Source: Salvelinus alpinus (taxonomy: Eukaryota; Chordata; Actinopteri; Salmoniformes; Salmonidae). From it: DNA of 64,000 nucleotides. The first letter of the stretch is position 1, and the number at the start of each line of letters is the position of its first letter. The position numbers and the translations under genes are program-made. The notes under the pieces are model-generated. The model was not told the DNA's origin and did no database searches. It saw only the letters and a program-made list of their open reading frames with translations. Positions 37,251-48,205 of the stretch are shown piece after piece. Location: the NCBI RefSeq assembly GCF_045679555.1, contig NC_092093.1:62140365-62204364 (forward strand), given 5' to 3'.

Positions 37251-39961
37251 AGAAGAAGAAGAGTCTTCATTTTTACATTTTGACCCGAGACCTTCAGTGT
37301 GTTCTGGGTGGTTCGCCCCATACATCCCCCTCCTATTCCATTGATTTAGCCTCAGTGAACAACAACCGGTTAACAGCTAAATGAGAGGCGAGAAAGACGA
37401 GGGGGAGCCAGTGAGGACCTAATACCAATGCTCTGCATTGTTGAAGGGACTTGCCTGTCGGCTTGCCATCGGGGGACACTGTGTTTAAGTCGGTGTCTTT
37501 AGAGGATGGATGGGGTCTTATTAGGCTAAATGGCAGGCTAATGAGAGCATAAGGACCCAAGGGGGTTGAAGGCTCTTAATTACCTCCCTCCGCATCCTCG
37601 TCTGGCCCAAATCTCAATGGGAGGAACGTTGATCAACTGACTTTTCGTCAAAGAACATATAAGATTAAATGATTCTCCTTTTAGTTCATCCAAACTCCTA
37701 ACAACTTGTGTTGTCATTTTAGTGATGCTACAGAATGCCCCGTTTCACATCTGGACATAATCAAATGTTTAGTTGAAAGCTTAATCATTTCCTTGAGTAG
37801 CATATTTGTTTGAATTATTTTACCAGCCCATATATAATGACATTGTTATTATTAAAACCATTTAGGCCTAAGAAAAAACAAACAAACAAAAATCATTACA
37901 TTAAAGACATAGGCATGGCTATGTTTTAACTATCACATCGAATTGCAGAGACGAAACAACACAAGATGGCAGGAAGTCAAACAATTGCCATTTTTAACTA
38001 GGAGAGTAAGACAGAGAGTAAGATCTTACTTGAGTGAGATCCAAGTACAACCAACAACTTAAACCAGAAATATCCATTTAGACTTCTGAGGCGTGTAACC
38101 AGGCTACAACTGGTCCACATTATATTAAACATCATTTTTGCACTCGGAGCATCCCACATCAAGAATTGAAAACTGTTCAAAGTGACTTCCTTGTATAAAC
38201 TGAGACCCATAGCTAGTCTATTTTGTCAACACACTAGAGTCATGAGTACCAATAATGCAGTGGATTTGGAGACCTTGTGGAGGGTGGAGAGCTGAGGACA
38301 TACAAAGGGGACATCCTCTACTAACGTGTGGTTCCATGTTGATCAACTATCTCTAGGCTCAGAATTCAATAGAAAATAGCTGGTCAAATTAAACTGTTCA
38401 TCATTTATTTATTCAACCACAGCATTTATATAATGTCCTCCAAACAGAGCGTGATCATTTGAGGGATGATTACATTATTATTTAAAAAAAACTTAACTGT
38501 CTTCTTGGCAGTGCAAGAGCATCTTCCTCTTATCCAGTCTACTATTTCATATGCATGCCCTCACTTTACTACCGCACATTTAACCTTCCAGTAGTCTATT
38601 TCTTCATCTCAAATTCACCTAACATCTTTGTTAGAGAGTACTGAATTGGATGTTGAATTTCCCTGACTGCGTTTGATCCGACTGTCGCCGTAGGCCTACT
38701 CGTCTACAGTGTAGAATTTCGTAATGGAATGCGAACTGCTCATCCGGATCGGCACTCTCCTCCCTGTCTCCTTCCAAGTGGTCAGAGAGCTCGAGAGAAG
38801 AGGAACATCGACCAGCAGGCTCCAAAACCGTGTTGCTTCTATTTTCAACCACCGACAAAATAGTCGACAGTGCAAATATCAACAGGTCATCTCTCCATCG
38901 CCAGACAACATGGTGTCAACAAAACAACAATGTAGACACAAAGTTACACTTTTACCCACTGCTGTTCTATGCGCACAGCAGTCGGCGAGACCAAGGGACG
39001 AAGGAAAAAATAAGAAAAATGCCTAGCAACCATTATCTAACCAGGTCGCGCTGCGTTGCAGTTCCCCAAGAGAGTGAAACGCATCAATTCATCACTTTTG
39101 AGCGTCTAAAAGAGCTCAAAATAAAAAAAAATACCCATGAATGATCCCAAATAAACATTGTACACATCAACCATGCATTTTGCATCATTCTCGTTGTAGA
39201 GGATGCTAAATACATTTTCATAAAGTCGATTATAATAATTAAAGAATGTAAAAAAGTGAGAAATACTGATAGAGGTGTTTATTCTCGTAATGATGAATGA
39301 GGAAAACTATAGACTAGTAGGATAACACGCTTCATGATGAGTAGGAAGAACTGCTTCGGTTTATTTAATAAACAATTAAAGATAGAATCGTGTCGAATCA
39401 TTGCATTGTAACATTTTAACATACAGACTACTGTTGAAAAACAAATAAGTTTCGTAAACGTCTCGGCAAGGTCAAAATGTAGCTAGCTATACCGACACAT
39501 GGCCACTAAGCTGTAGCTAGGCTTCGATCAAAGTGCACTGAAGATATGGATGCTCGAGTGCAGCAACAGGCGGCTATTTAGCTAGCAGACTTTGAACCTC
39601 CTCGAGCCCCCATCATTAAAAACACTTTACCGAGGGGGGAAGTCAGAACTCCAACACTTAATGTTGATTTGAAGAGGGAATGAGTAGCTAACTAAACATC
39701 GCTGGTTACAAATAATAATATAAGGAAGAGACATTCCACCGCTCAGGCGTTCTAAACGTGGATGAGCATCAGGTCCTTAGCGAAAGTAGGAAGCAACTGG
39801 GAGTTGCGAAAACTATCCTATCCACATCTCTTTTCGAACTTTAACAACTTTATGTCACAACAACAGTAAACTTCGCCAAACACTCAATTAACAGCGCATA
39901 TCGACTAAACCAGACAAATAAGGCAGACTTAAGAGAATAAGCCGAGGAGCTAGGTACTTAC
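37251..39961. other. Putative rreb1 first-intron DNA, no exon seen
   Basis: No repeat family or splice-bounded exon is recognised. The minus-strand donor at 39960-39961 (GTAAGTACC on minus) marks the right edge. Confidence 0.35.
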
Positions 39962-40001
39962 GTTCGACTTTGTTGGGGTTGGGCTGCTTGCGCCGAGACA
40001 T
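39962..40001 (-). CDS. rreb1: First coding exon of an MSRRKQ zinc-finger regulator, probably rreb1
   Basis: On the minus strand ATG (40001-39999) opens a 13-codon exon, MSRRKQPNPNKVE, ending one base into the next codon at a strong GTAAGTA donor. MSRRKQ followed by a Pro two residues later is the N-terminal motif that binds the RBBP4/7 subunits of NuRD in FOG, SALL, BCL11 and related zinc-finger proteins. The exon alone cannot separate these families. Gene order can help: reading the minus strand, ly86 precedes this exon in the same orientation, as LY86 precedes RREB1 on human 6p25. RREB1 is a large nuclear zinc-finger factor that binds RAS-responsive elements. The remaining exons must lie beyond position 1, implying a first intron above 40 kb. 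The call of a coding exon is firmer than the name. Confidence 0.55.
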
Positions 40002-40330
40002 ACTGATGATGGTGATGAGGGGCTAAGAAAAAAAAAGAAGCTGCAAAGTTGTTCCGGAGAGGAATCAAAATGGCGTTACTGAGGATGTGCAAAGTTAGAC
40101 AACTTTGTTCCCCTCTCTTTCTTCCAAATTCCTAAAGAGGAAGAAAGAGTTGAGAGACGAGAGGAAAACACTTATTTCGCTTTCCTCTCTGGCCGTCCCC
40201 AAAGCGCTGCTCTATCCTCTCCCCTAAACCTGATAAGTAAGACGCATCACGTGTTGCTCCTGCTAGTCTCCAAGGGGACGTGTTACTGAGGCTGCTGCCA
40301 CTAGATTTGAGCCAGTAAGCATCTCTACAG
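40002..40330 (-). promoter_or_regulatory. 5' UTR and promoter region of the putative rreb1 exon
   Basis: Directly upstream of the ATG on the minus strand lie GA-rich leader sequence, an aaaatggcg word (YY1-like, 40067-40075), a TGATAA word (40231-40236) and a palindromic E-box CACGTG (40248-40253). No TATA box is obvious. The transcription start cannot be placed from sequence alone. Confidence 0.35.
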
Positions 40331-41641
40331 GAGGGGTCTCAAAAGAGCAAAACGTTTTATCGAGCGGCGTGGTACCAATGACTGCGTGGTACCCTCAACA
40401 TAAAACTCTGAGAGAGGAAGTGCACGCGGAGGAAACTCAAGCCCCTTAAAGTTCTAGAACTTGGTTGTTGATCTACATTTACACACCTATCATTTAAAAA
40501 TGAGTGTGATGATTAAATTATGTTTAAGTAGATACAGGACGCAGTGATGGATTTACAAGCAACCAGTATTTAACTAGTTTCAATAGTTGCATTTAGTTTC
40601 AACTGGTGCCTGCGTACTCCCACATTCCTCCAAGCCCTCATCTCTGGATACAGACCCCTCCCCGCGCCTATGCTCATCAACCACTGGCCGAGAAGCATTT
40701 CCCTCCCCTCTATGCAACTCAGCTGGTAGGAGCCTACGAAGCCCTGATTCACACTGTCTGGGCCACATTGAGATAGAATCAAATATTTAGCTACATTGCT
40801 AGTATTTCCAGTATTTCCAACTTTTCTAGCATTTTGTGTAATTATTATATCTAAGTTAGTCTAGACAAACTACTTTCATTAAGGACAAATGCACTGAAGA
40901 GTAAATGTGATATTTTGGTGGGTATGGGATAAGGATGGGATAAGGACAGCAATGGAGTTGGAAAGAGCACAAACAGATCTGGGACCAGGCTAAGACGATA
41001 GGCCTAGCCCAAAGAGAGATTAGTCATTGTGACTTCCTTCTGTTGATTAGATCCAACCTAAACTTCATTTGATTAGCAGTGTGTGACAATCACCACCATG
41101 TTTTGTCACACCACCATATTTGCGCTCCAACTCTCCTCCATAATTGCCAAACAAAAAGTGACGCTTTAGGAACGTTAATAAGGATGCTACATGGGCTGTC
41201 ATTTGTTGACATCACATTATTCTCAGAGACACTTTGCAATTTGATCACTAAACATTCTAGTAAAGCTAAACTCTCTAGGCTTTGCATCCAGGTATGCCCA
41301 ATAAACCCAACTGAATGGAAAAGACGGGCACCAAATAAAATAAGGAAATTAGATGGTGCTTATATTTCCTATAAGGCATATAGCTAGATCTACACTATGG
41401 CATGGGAAGTGGACTCATCTCAGTAGACCATTTCTGAGGTCTTAAAACATCTAGCAAACATCTGATTTTGGGAGTGAGAGCTTATTTGTATATCTAAAAT
41501 CACAGAAGATACCTAACATATTTCACAAGGCTAAGTTAAAGAAAGATGGTCATTGGGGAGCTGTTCGATTTTAGGCTAAAATGTTTGTTACACAATGTGC
41601 ATCAATTTTGGTTTATAAAAAACTATGCTGACCTGAGTGTT

Positions 41642-41642
<1 letters not shown>
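40331..41642. other. No gene seen
   Basis: Unique-looking DNA between the putative rreb1 promoter and a (CA)n tract. Open frames of up to 102 codons have no recognisable family. Confidence 0.4.

Positions 41643-41716
<74 letters not shown>
41643..41716. repeat. (CA)n microsatellite, about 37 units
   Basis: Uninterrupted CA dinucleotides. Confidence 0.97.
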
Positions 41717-41717
<1 letters not shown>

Positions 41718-42105
41718 CTGCTGTGCCATTCACTTATCTGAAGGAACTACTCACAGTATCAGCCTCATGAGCCTGAGATGAATAGTATTTACATTACACC
41801 ACTAATCCAATCAATTGTTTTCTTTCAAATTCAAATCAAACTATTGACAAACAATTAGCACATTTAGTTTCAAGTTGCTGGGCATGCTTGCCTGATTCAC
41901 AAACATGTTGGCTTTCCTCTAGGGTGATTCCACTCTTTGTTATCAAGTGCTTGCATGCTTAAAAAAAAGAAAATGTATACATCTAGGTTGCGCAAACGTT
42001 ATGGTCTTCCATTAAAACACTCAAATAGGCATTTTAAAAAGACACCCAATTTCATCACTTTGACTTTCAAGAGACTGTAGCCTACATGGTGGTCAAAAAA
42101 GTAGT

Positions 42106-42127
42106 TTGTGTGCGCGCGCACGCGCGT
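42106..42127. other. Alternating purine-pyrimidine GC tract
   Basis: tgtgtgcgcgcgcacgcgcg followed by ta alternates almost perfectly over 22 bp, the classic composition for left-handed Z-DNA. Confidence 0.5.
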
Positions 42128-42232
42128 ATTTTAATTGGCAAAAGTGGCAGGGTGCCCATAGAGATCCCAATAAATGACCGATTCTGAGTGTGGCTTTCTG
42201 CTGTCACAAAACACAGCAAAATGAGTGTGATC

Positions 42233-42472
42233 TTATTTATTGAACGTAACCAAGGCTTCAACCCCGTTGCTAAGGAACAACCATCCCCACTTCGACAACA
42301 ACAAAGGGTGGATTCCATCGTGTGTGAGGCGGCCACAGCATCGCACATTCTGTAAAACAAGTTCCAGACGGGTCTGAGCCGTGCGCGAGCGTATATCTGC
42401 AAAAGAGTCGAACAAGTTGATAACACTCGACGCATATGGGTCACCATGTTTGAACTTGAAGAACCAGGCCAT
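42233..42472 (-). CDS. 79-codon open frame, unknown, weak
   Basis: The minus-strand frame starts MAWFFKFKHGDPYASSVINL and ends with EALVTFNK. Its composition looks more protein-like than most chance frames in this window, and an AATAAA overlaps the stop codon. I recognise no family, see no splice signals that would decide it, and an overlapping frame of 121 codons exists in another phase. It lies between the putative rreb1 start and ly86. Most likely it is chance. Confidence 0.15.
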   Translation of the reverse strand: MAWFFKFKHGDPYASSVINLFDSFADIRSRTAQTRLELVLQNVRCCGRLTHDGIHPLLLSKWGWLFLSNGVEALVTFNK

Positions 42473-42479
42473 TTAACGC

Positions 42480-43340
42480 TGGCCTACAAACTATAATTAC
42501 ACTGTATTTGACTATACACCTGTTGGTTGTTTGGGGGATGACAAGTACATGCTGCACTTACTCAATTGGCTGTGAACTGTCTGCCAAGTTTTTTTCTCCA
42601 CCTATAGGGCCTATTTAACAATTTACAACTTTTTTGTCATTTTTTACACATTGTAGATGTGTTCTATAAATTGAGTTTGTGTTTAAAGAAAGTGTATGAA
42701 TTACAGTAATTCGAGTTGTTAAACTAAGATGTTGGCCTGGCTGGCTCCAGCATGTGCTTGGATGAAAAATGCATAGATAAGGAAGGACGGGGAGTGGTGA
42801 AAAACCGGTTTCAGTTGGTGACAGAACAGATGACTTGTAGGTAACAGTTGTTTTCATTGCAGCCTGCATGGCACTGAAGCTGCATAGAGAGTAGGGCAAC
42901 TTGTAAATGCTCTCTTTATAACTTGCAGATTCGGATACTGTGTTCCAAGGCGCAATATGCACAGACAAATGGTGTGCAAGCACTTATTTGTGGCAGTTTG
43001 ATTACACATAAATCACAATTTGGTTATGTCTATAATATCCCTGTGCCCAAAGAGAAAGGTTACTGATTGAAGTGCATAGTCTACCTTAGTGGCAATTCAT
43101 AAAAGAGCTTGGATGGAAGACATGGAAATTATACTCAGGAAAGGTGAAGAGAATAACAACAATTATAAGGGGCAACTAAATGTTAGCCACAAGTGCAAGA
43201 ATGTCCTCTCCCTCTAACACCTCTTGTTAGGATTTTGCAGAAATGACAGGTCGTGTAATAGAGCTTGACTCACTCTTCCATGGAAGTCTCTTTGCCAACA
43301 GATGTTTTTTCAAAAACATTTCAAGAACTCTGATTTAATC
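42480..43340. other. No gene seen
   Basis: Unique-looking AT-rich DNA upstream of the LINE tail. Confidence 0.4.
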
Positions 43341-43801
43341 CCATTGATTGAATCAGATCCACTACTCTACCCTGCACCTTAGACTGCTGCCCTATGTACA
43401 GTACATAATCATTGAACAATGGAAACTTTAATCATGTTTACATACTGTTTTACTACTTTATATGTACAGTGCCTTGGGAAAGTATTCAGACCTCTTGACT
43501 TTTTCCACATTTTGTTAGTTTACAGCCTTATTCTAAAATGGATTAAATGTTGTTGTTTTTTCATCATCAGTCTACACACAATACCCCATAATGACAAAGC
43601 AAAAATAGTTTTTTAGAATTTTTTGCTAATAAAAAAATACTGAAATATAACATTTACATAAGTACTCAGTATTTTGTTGAAAAACCTTTGGCAGTGAATA
43701 CAGCCTAGAGTCTTCTTGGGTATGACTCTACAAGCTTGGCACACCTGTATTTGGGGAGTTTCTCCCATTCTTCTCTGCAGATCCTCTCAAGCTCTGTCAG
43801 G

Positions 43802-44120
43802 TCACTCAAGGACATTCAGAGACTTGTTCCAAAGCCATTCCTGCGTTGTCTTGACTTTGTGCTTAGGGTCATTGTCCTGTTGGAAGGTGAATGTTCTCCC
43901 CAGTCTGATGTCCTTAGAGCTCCGGAGCAAGTTTTCATCAAGGATCTCTCTGTACTTTGCTCCATTCATCTTTGCCTCGATCCTGACTAGTCTCCCAATC
44001 CCTGCCGCTGAAAAACATCCCCACAGCATGAATCTGCCATCACCATGCTTCATCCTAGGGATGGTGCCAGGTTTCCTCCACATGTGACGCTTGGCATTCA
44101 GGCCAAAGAGTTCAATCTTG
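43802..44120 (-). pseudogene. Tc1 transposase, catalytic-domain part
   Basis: On the minus strand this part gives TKIELFGLNAKRHMWRKPGT just after the first catalytic region. Further on it gives FTFQQDNDPKHKVKTTQEWL, holding the second catalytic Asp (QQDNDPKH). It is separated from its N-terminal half (44856-45116) by the hAT MITE and frameshifts, so it is a dead copy. Confidence 0.85.
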
Positions 44121-44128
44121 GTTTCATC

Positions 44129-44656
44129 CATTGGTGTAAAATACTTAAGTAAAAATACTTTAAAGTAGTACTTAAGTCGTTTTTTGGGGTATCTGTACTT
44201 TACTTTACTATTTATATTTTTCACAACTTTTACTTCACTACATTCCTGAAGAAAATTATGTACTTTTACTCCATACATTTTACCTGACACCCAAACGTAC
44301 TCGTCACATTTTGAATGCTTAGCAGGACAGGAAAATGGTCTAATTCACACACTTATCAAGAGAACATCCCTGGTCATCCCTACTGCCTCTGATCTGGCGG
44401 ACTCACTAAAGACATGCTTTGTACAGTAAATGGTGTCTGAGTGTTGGAGCTTGAGTGTTTTGAGTGTTTTGATACTTAAGTATATTTTAGCGATGACATT
44501 TACTTTGATACTTAAGTATATTTAAAACCAAATACTTTTAGACTTTTACTCAAGTCGTTTTTTACTGTGTGACTTTCACTTTTACTTGAGTCATTTTCTA
44601 TTAAGGTATCTTTACTTTTACTCAAGTATGACAATTGGGTACTTTTTCCACCACTG
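44129..44656. mobile_element. 528-bp hAT-type MITE
   Basis: The left end, cattggtgtaaaatacttaa, and the right end, gtactttttccaccactg, are inverted copies. The element is bracketed by a perfect 8-bp duplication, gtttcatc, at 44121-44128 and 44657-44664. Restoring one copy of that octamer rejoins the transposase sequence. The ACTTAAGTA-rich sub-terminal sequence is typical of a common teleost hAT MITE. Confidence 0.92.
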
Positions 44657-44855
44657 GTTTCATCAGACCAGAGAATCTTGTTTCTCATGGTATGAGAGTC
44701 TTTAGGTGCCTTTTGGCAAACTCCAAACGGCCTGTCATGTGTCTTTTACTGAGGAGTGGCTTCCGTCTGGCCACTCTACCATAAAGGCCTGATTGGTGAA
44801 GTGCTGCAGAGATGGTTGTCCTTCTGCAAGGTGCTCCCATCTCCACAGACGAACT

Positions 44856-45116
44856 CTAGAGCTCTGTCAGAGGGACCATCGGGTTCTTGGTCACCTCCCC
44901 GATAAAGGCCCTTCTCCCCCAATTGCTCAGTTTTGCCGGTCGGCCGGCTCTAAGAAGAGTCTTGGTGGTTCCAAACTTCTTCCATTTAAGAATGATAGAG
45001 GCCACTGTGTTCTTGGGGACCTTCAATGCTGCAGAAATGTTTTGGTACCCTTTCCCAGATCTGTGCCTCGACACAATCCTGTCTCGAAGCTCTACGGATA
45101 ATTCCTTCAACCTCAT
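44856..45116 (-). pseudogene. Tc1 transposase N-terminal DNA-binding part
   Basis: An 86-codon frame starts MRLKELSVELRDRIVSRHRS. It continues through GKGYQNISAALKVPKNTVAS, the helix-turn-helix of the paired-like domain, to the GRPAKLSNWGRRA motif that links to the second helix-turn-helix. This is the N-terminal quarter of the same disrupted transposase and would bind the terminal repeats. Confidence 0.88.
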
Positions 45117-45395
45117 GGCTTGGTTTTTGCTCTGACATGCACTGTCAACTGTGGGATCTTATATAGACAGGTGTGCCCCTTTCCAAATCATGTCCAATCA
45201 ATTGAATTTACCACAGGTGGACTCCAATCAAGTTGTAGAAACATCTCAAAGTGTCAAGGGGTCTGAATACTTTCCGAAGGCACTGTATATAGTGTATTCT
45301 AGCCATGGCTCATCCTCTATAACTACTGATGTACACACTTTTTCTATTCATATACTGTCCATACTGTCTATACACTCCATTCACATACATATATA

Positions 45396-45540
45396 TTTAT
45401 TTATATTCTGGTCTCTGACATGTATTTATATTCCGGACTCTTACATTTATTTATATTCCGGACTCTGACATGTATTTATATTCCGGACTCTTACATTTAT
45501 TTATATTCCGGACTCTTACATTTATTTATATTCCGGACAC
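45396..45540. repeat. 25-bp tandem repeat in a LINE tail
   Basis: The word ttccggactct recurs at 45431, 45456, 45481 and 45506, with a variant at 45531, a 25-bp period. Confidence 0.9.
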
Positions 45541-46039
45541 TGATATTGCTCGTTCTGATATGTCTTAATCTCTTGTTATTTCTTTCTTCTTCTTTCTTAA
45601 AAATGTTGTTTTTTACATTCGGATTATGTGTCTATTGTTTTGTATTGCTAAATATTGCTGCACTGTTGGAGCTAGAATCATAAGCATTTCACTGCACCTG
45701 CGAGAACATCTGCAAAGCTGTGAACACGACCAATACACTTTGATTTGATTTGATTTGAACCATGAATAGAAGTATTCTAATATCATCTAACCAACCAGGA
45801 ACTAGGTGACAATGTCATTTTTATGTTTCTTGTCAGCTTGGTTTCTACTGGTTGAAGAGGTTTACAGTCCTTTGTTGACCCCAAATCACCACAATATCCT
45901 TTTGAAGACCCTGTCACCTGGGCAGTGTTCATTGGGCACCAAACGTATGTAAACGGAGTGAAACAGGGAGGGACTACCTAGACTTGTCTCTCTTCTCTCT
46001 TTTCTCTCTTCTCTTGGAGGACCTTAGCCCTAGGACCAT

Positions 46040-46618
46040 GCCTCAGGACAACCTGTCCTGATGACTCCTTGCTGTCCCCAGTCCACCTGCTGTCCCCAGT
46101 CCACCCCAGTCCACCTGCTGCTGCTCCAGTTTCAACTGTTCTGCCTGCGGCTATGGAACCCTGACCTGTTCACCGGACATGCTACCTTGTCCCGGACCTG
46201 CTGTTTTTGACGCTCTCTCTCTACTGCACCTGCTGTCTCTAACTCTGAATTATCGGCTATGAAAAGCCAACTGACATTTACTCCTGAGGTACTGACCTGT
46301 TTCACCTTCTACAACCAAGGTGATTATTATTATTATTATTATTATTTGACCCTGCTGGTCATCTATAAATGTTTGAACATCTTGGCCATGTACTGTTATA
46401 ATCTTCACCCGGCACAGCCAGAAGAGGACTGGCCACCCCTCAGAGCCTGGTTCCTCTCTAGGTTTCTTCCTAGGTTCCTGCCTTTCTAGGGAGTTTTTCC
46501 TAGCCACTACATCTGCATTGCTTGCTGTTTGGGGTTTTAGGCTGGGTTTCTGTATAGCACTTTGTGACATTGGCTGATGTAAAAAGGGCTTTATAAATTC
46601 ATTTGATTGATTGATTGA
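46040..46618 (+). mobile_element. LINE-like 3' end with TTGATTGATTGA tail
   Basis: The typical fish retroelement ending is tatagcactttgtgacattg, then aaaagggctttataaa, then ttgattgattgatt. A (ATT)n tract lies at about 46324-46349. No RT sequence remains. Confidence 0.6.
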
Positions 46619-47057
46619 CTTGTCCAATAAGAAACACTCATTTTGCTTTTCATTTCTGTTTTCAAATGTTTTCCGTTGCGTGTCCTAATGACCACAACTC
46701 TGAATAAATATGAAACCTATGTTGCCTATGCTGACACTGTCCTGATATTAAGGGAAAAAACACTGACAAAAACGTTTCCAAGTTTGAACGGATAATAGCA
46801 GGGGCGCAACTTTGGTTTTAGAAGTGGGTGGGACATAATATATATATATTTTTTTTATTATCCAGTCAGATAAACACTCCAAACAGCCTACCCGACCACT
46901 CGGAGGCGTCCACATGGTCCTAAAGCACACAGTTGCCTCGTTTCGCATCACATTCCAAAGATAAAACTGAGGGGTACACAAAAATGCAATTTCAGAATGT
47001 GGGGGGGACATGTCCCCCCCTCGTCCCCAGTGAAAGTTGCGCCCCTGGATAGGGGAG

Positions 47058-47058
<1 letters not shown>

Positions 47059-47145
<87 letters not shown>
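47059..47145. repeat. (GA)n microsatellite
   Basis: Pure GA over about 87 bp, directly followed by a LINE 3' end stub. Confidence 0.97.
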
Positions 47146-47146
<1 letters not shown>

Positions 47147-47199
47147 CAATGTAAGCATATGTTTCCCATGCCAATAAAGCCCCTTAAATTGAATTGAGA
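47146..47199 (+). mobile_element. 54-bp 3' end stub of the microsatellite-associated LINE
   Basis: gcaatgtaagcatatgtttc, then ccaataaagcccc, then aattgaattgag. It matches the end of the copy at 55677-57263 and follows a GA tract in the same orientation. Confidence 0.85.
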
Positions 47200-47562
47200 T
47201 AGTAGGTGGTAACATGAAGCCTCCTTCAACCCTGTTAAAGGATCCAAATTGTTTGGAGTGCTCAAGTGCTTTGAGACCTGACCTGTACTGCAGTGTGGCT
47301 GTCTGTCCTACTAAAGGCTATGCCCAGAGGCCATCACACAGTCTGTGATGAAACAACCTTGGGATTTGTCACAACAGTAGCAGTAGAACCGCAGTTAATC
47401 ATTGACCTGTTGCTAGTTGGTGTGTCATTGTGTGAGGTTGTTGCTGCATTTGTGTGGTTGGGTGGATCATGAGTCACTAAAATGGCGGGTAAATGAGGCT
47501 GGGCTGGAGCATAGAGATAGATAGAAGACTCTAGTGCTCAAAAGGGCAGTGCCATTGAGGAC

Positions 47563-48205
47563 CAGGGGTTGGAACCGGTTCAGGGAACAGAACAGAAAAA
47601 TAACCGACTTTTTAGAGGAACGGAAACAGAAACGCGAAAAAAAGTGATCTCTAGTGTTCAAGGAACAGAACAGTTATTTTCAAATCTTGAGAACCGGTTA
47701 ATAACAATCTTTTCAGTTCAGAGCAATTTTTTCAGTCCCACAAAAAATCCCATCAAAGCGCCTATGCAAAGCACTCACTCTGTCACTCAGTGTCTGCCTG
47801 CCAGCTTTTTCTAGGCTAGTTAAGGATACTATTAGCAATCATGTTTCACATTGGATTTATTAACTACAAAAAGGTAAGACGTGTTTTGAATTATGGTGCC
47901 GCTGCACACACAAGCTTGTTATTAGCTCTGGTCCAGGGTGTTGAGCCAACGTTCAGACATTCAATGTTCCTCCATATTAGCCACTCCTCCATAGATAACT
48001 AGACAATTATATACTATGTAATTCAGTGAAGTAGGAATGATAGGCCTACTACTAATAACCTAAACACTTCAATCCAAGCCTCCTCCATGTCTACCCCTGT
48101 CTCTCGCTCTCTCCCCACTCGCAAAATTTCAGTCTCAACGCACACCCTACACTTGTCCATCCATTAAGCACGTAAACAATTAGCTAGCCCGGTGTAGTGA
48201 TACTG
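47563..48205. mobile_element. Partial second copy of the 12.3-kb hAT-type element
   Basis: It starts caggggttggaaccggttca like the copy at 12357 and stays alignable through atgtttcacattggatttat and cacacaagcttgtta to cacgtaaacaattagctagc. It lacks the LINE fragment and the solo LTR, and the right terminus is not found. Confidence 0.8.

Larger units (their letters stand above)
43467..45285 (-). mobile_element. Tc1-like transposon, minus strand, with a nested hAT MITE
   Basis: The ends cagtgccttgggaaagtatt and tactttccgaaggcactg are inverted copies and each is flanked by TA. The transposase is on the minus strand. Without the 528-bp insertion and its target duplication the element is about 1.28 kb, so part of a full-length Tc1 is missing. 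Confidence 0.9.
43345..45765 (+). mobile_element. LINE 3' UTR split by a Tc1 element
   Basis: The left part (43345-43464: ctgccctatgtacagtacat, then catgtttacatactg) and the right part (45288-45765: agtgtattctagccatggct to aagcatttcactgcacctgc and a tttgatttgatttga tail) read as one continuous L2-like LINE 3' UTR. They are separated by the Tc1 at 43467-45285. A 25-bp tandem repeat lies in the right part. Confidence 0.75.

Noticed and set aside
39962-40001. ZFPM1/2 (FOG), SALL, BCL11 or ZNF521 as the identity of the MSRRKQ exon
   Set aside because: The peptide alone is compatible with them (FOG1 also splices after a similar short exon), but adjacency and orientation relative to ly86 favour rreb1. 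Kept as alternatives, not excluded.
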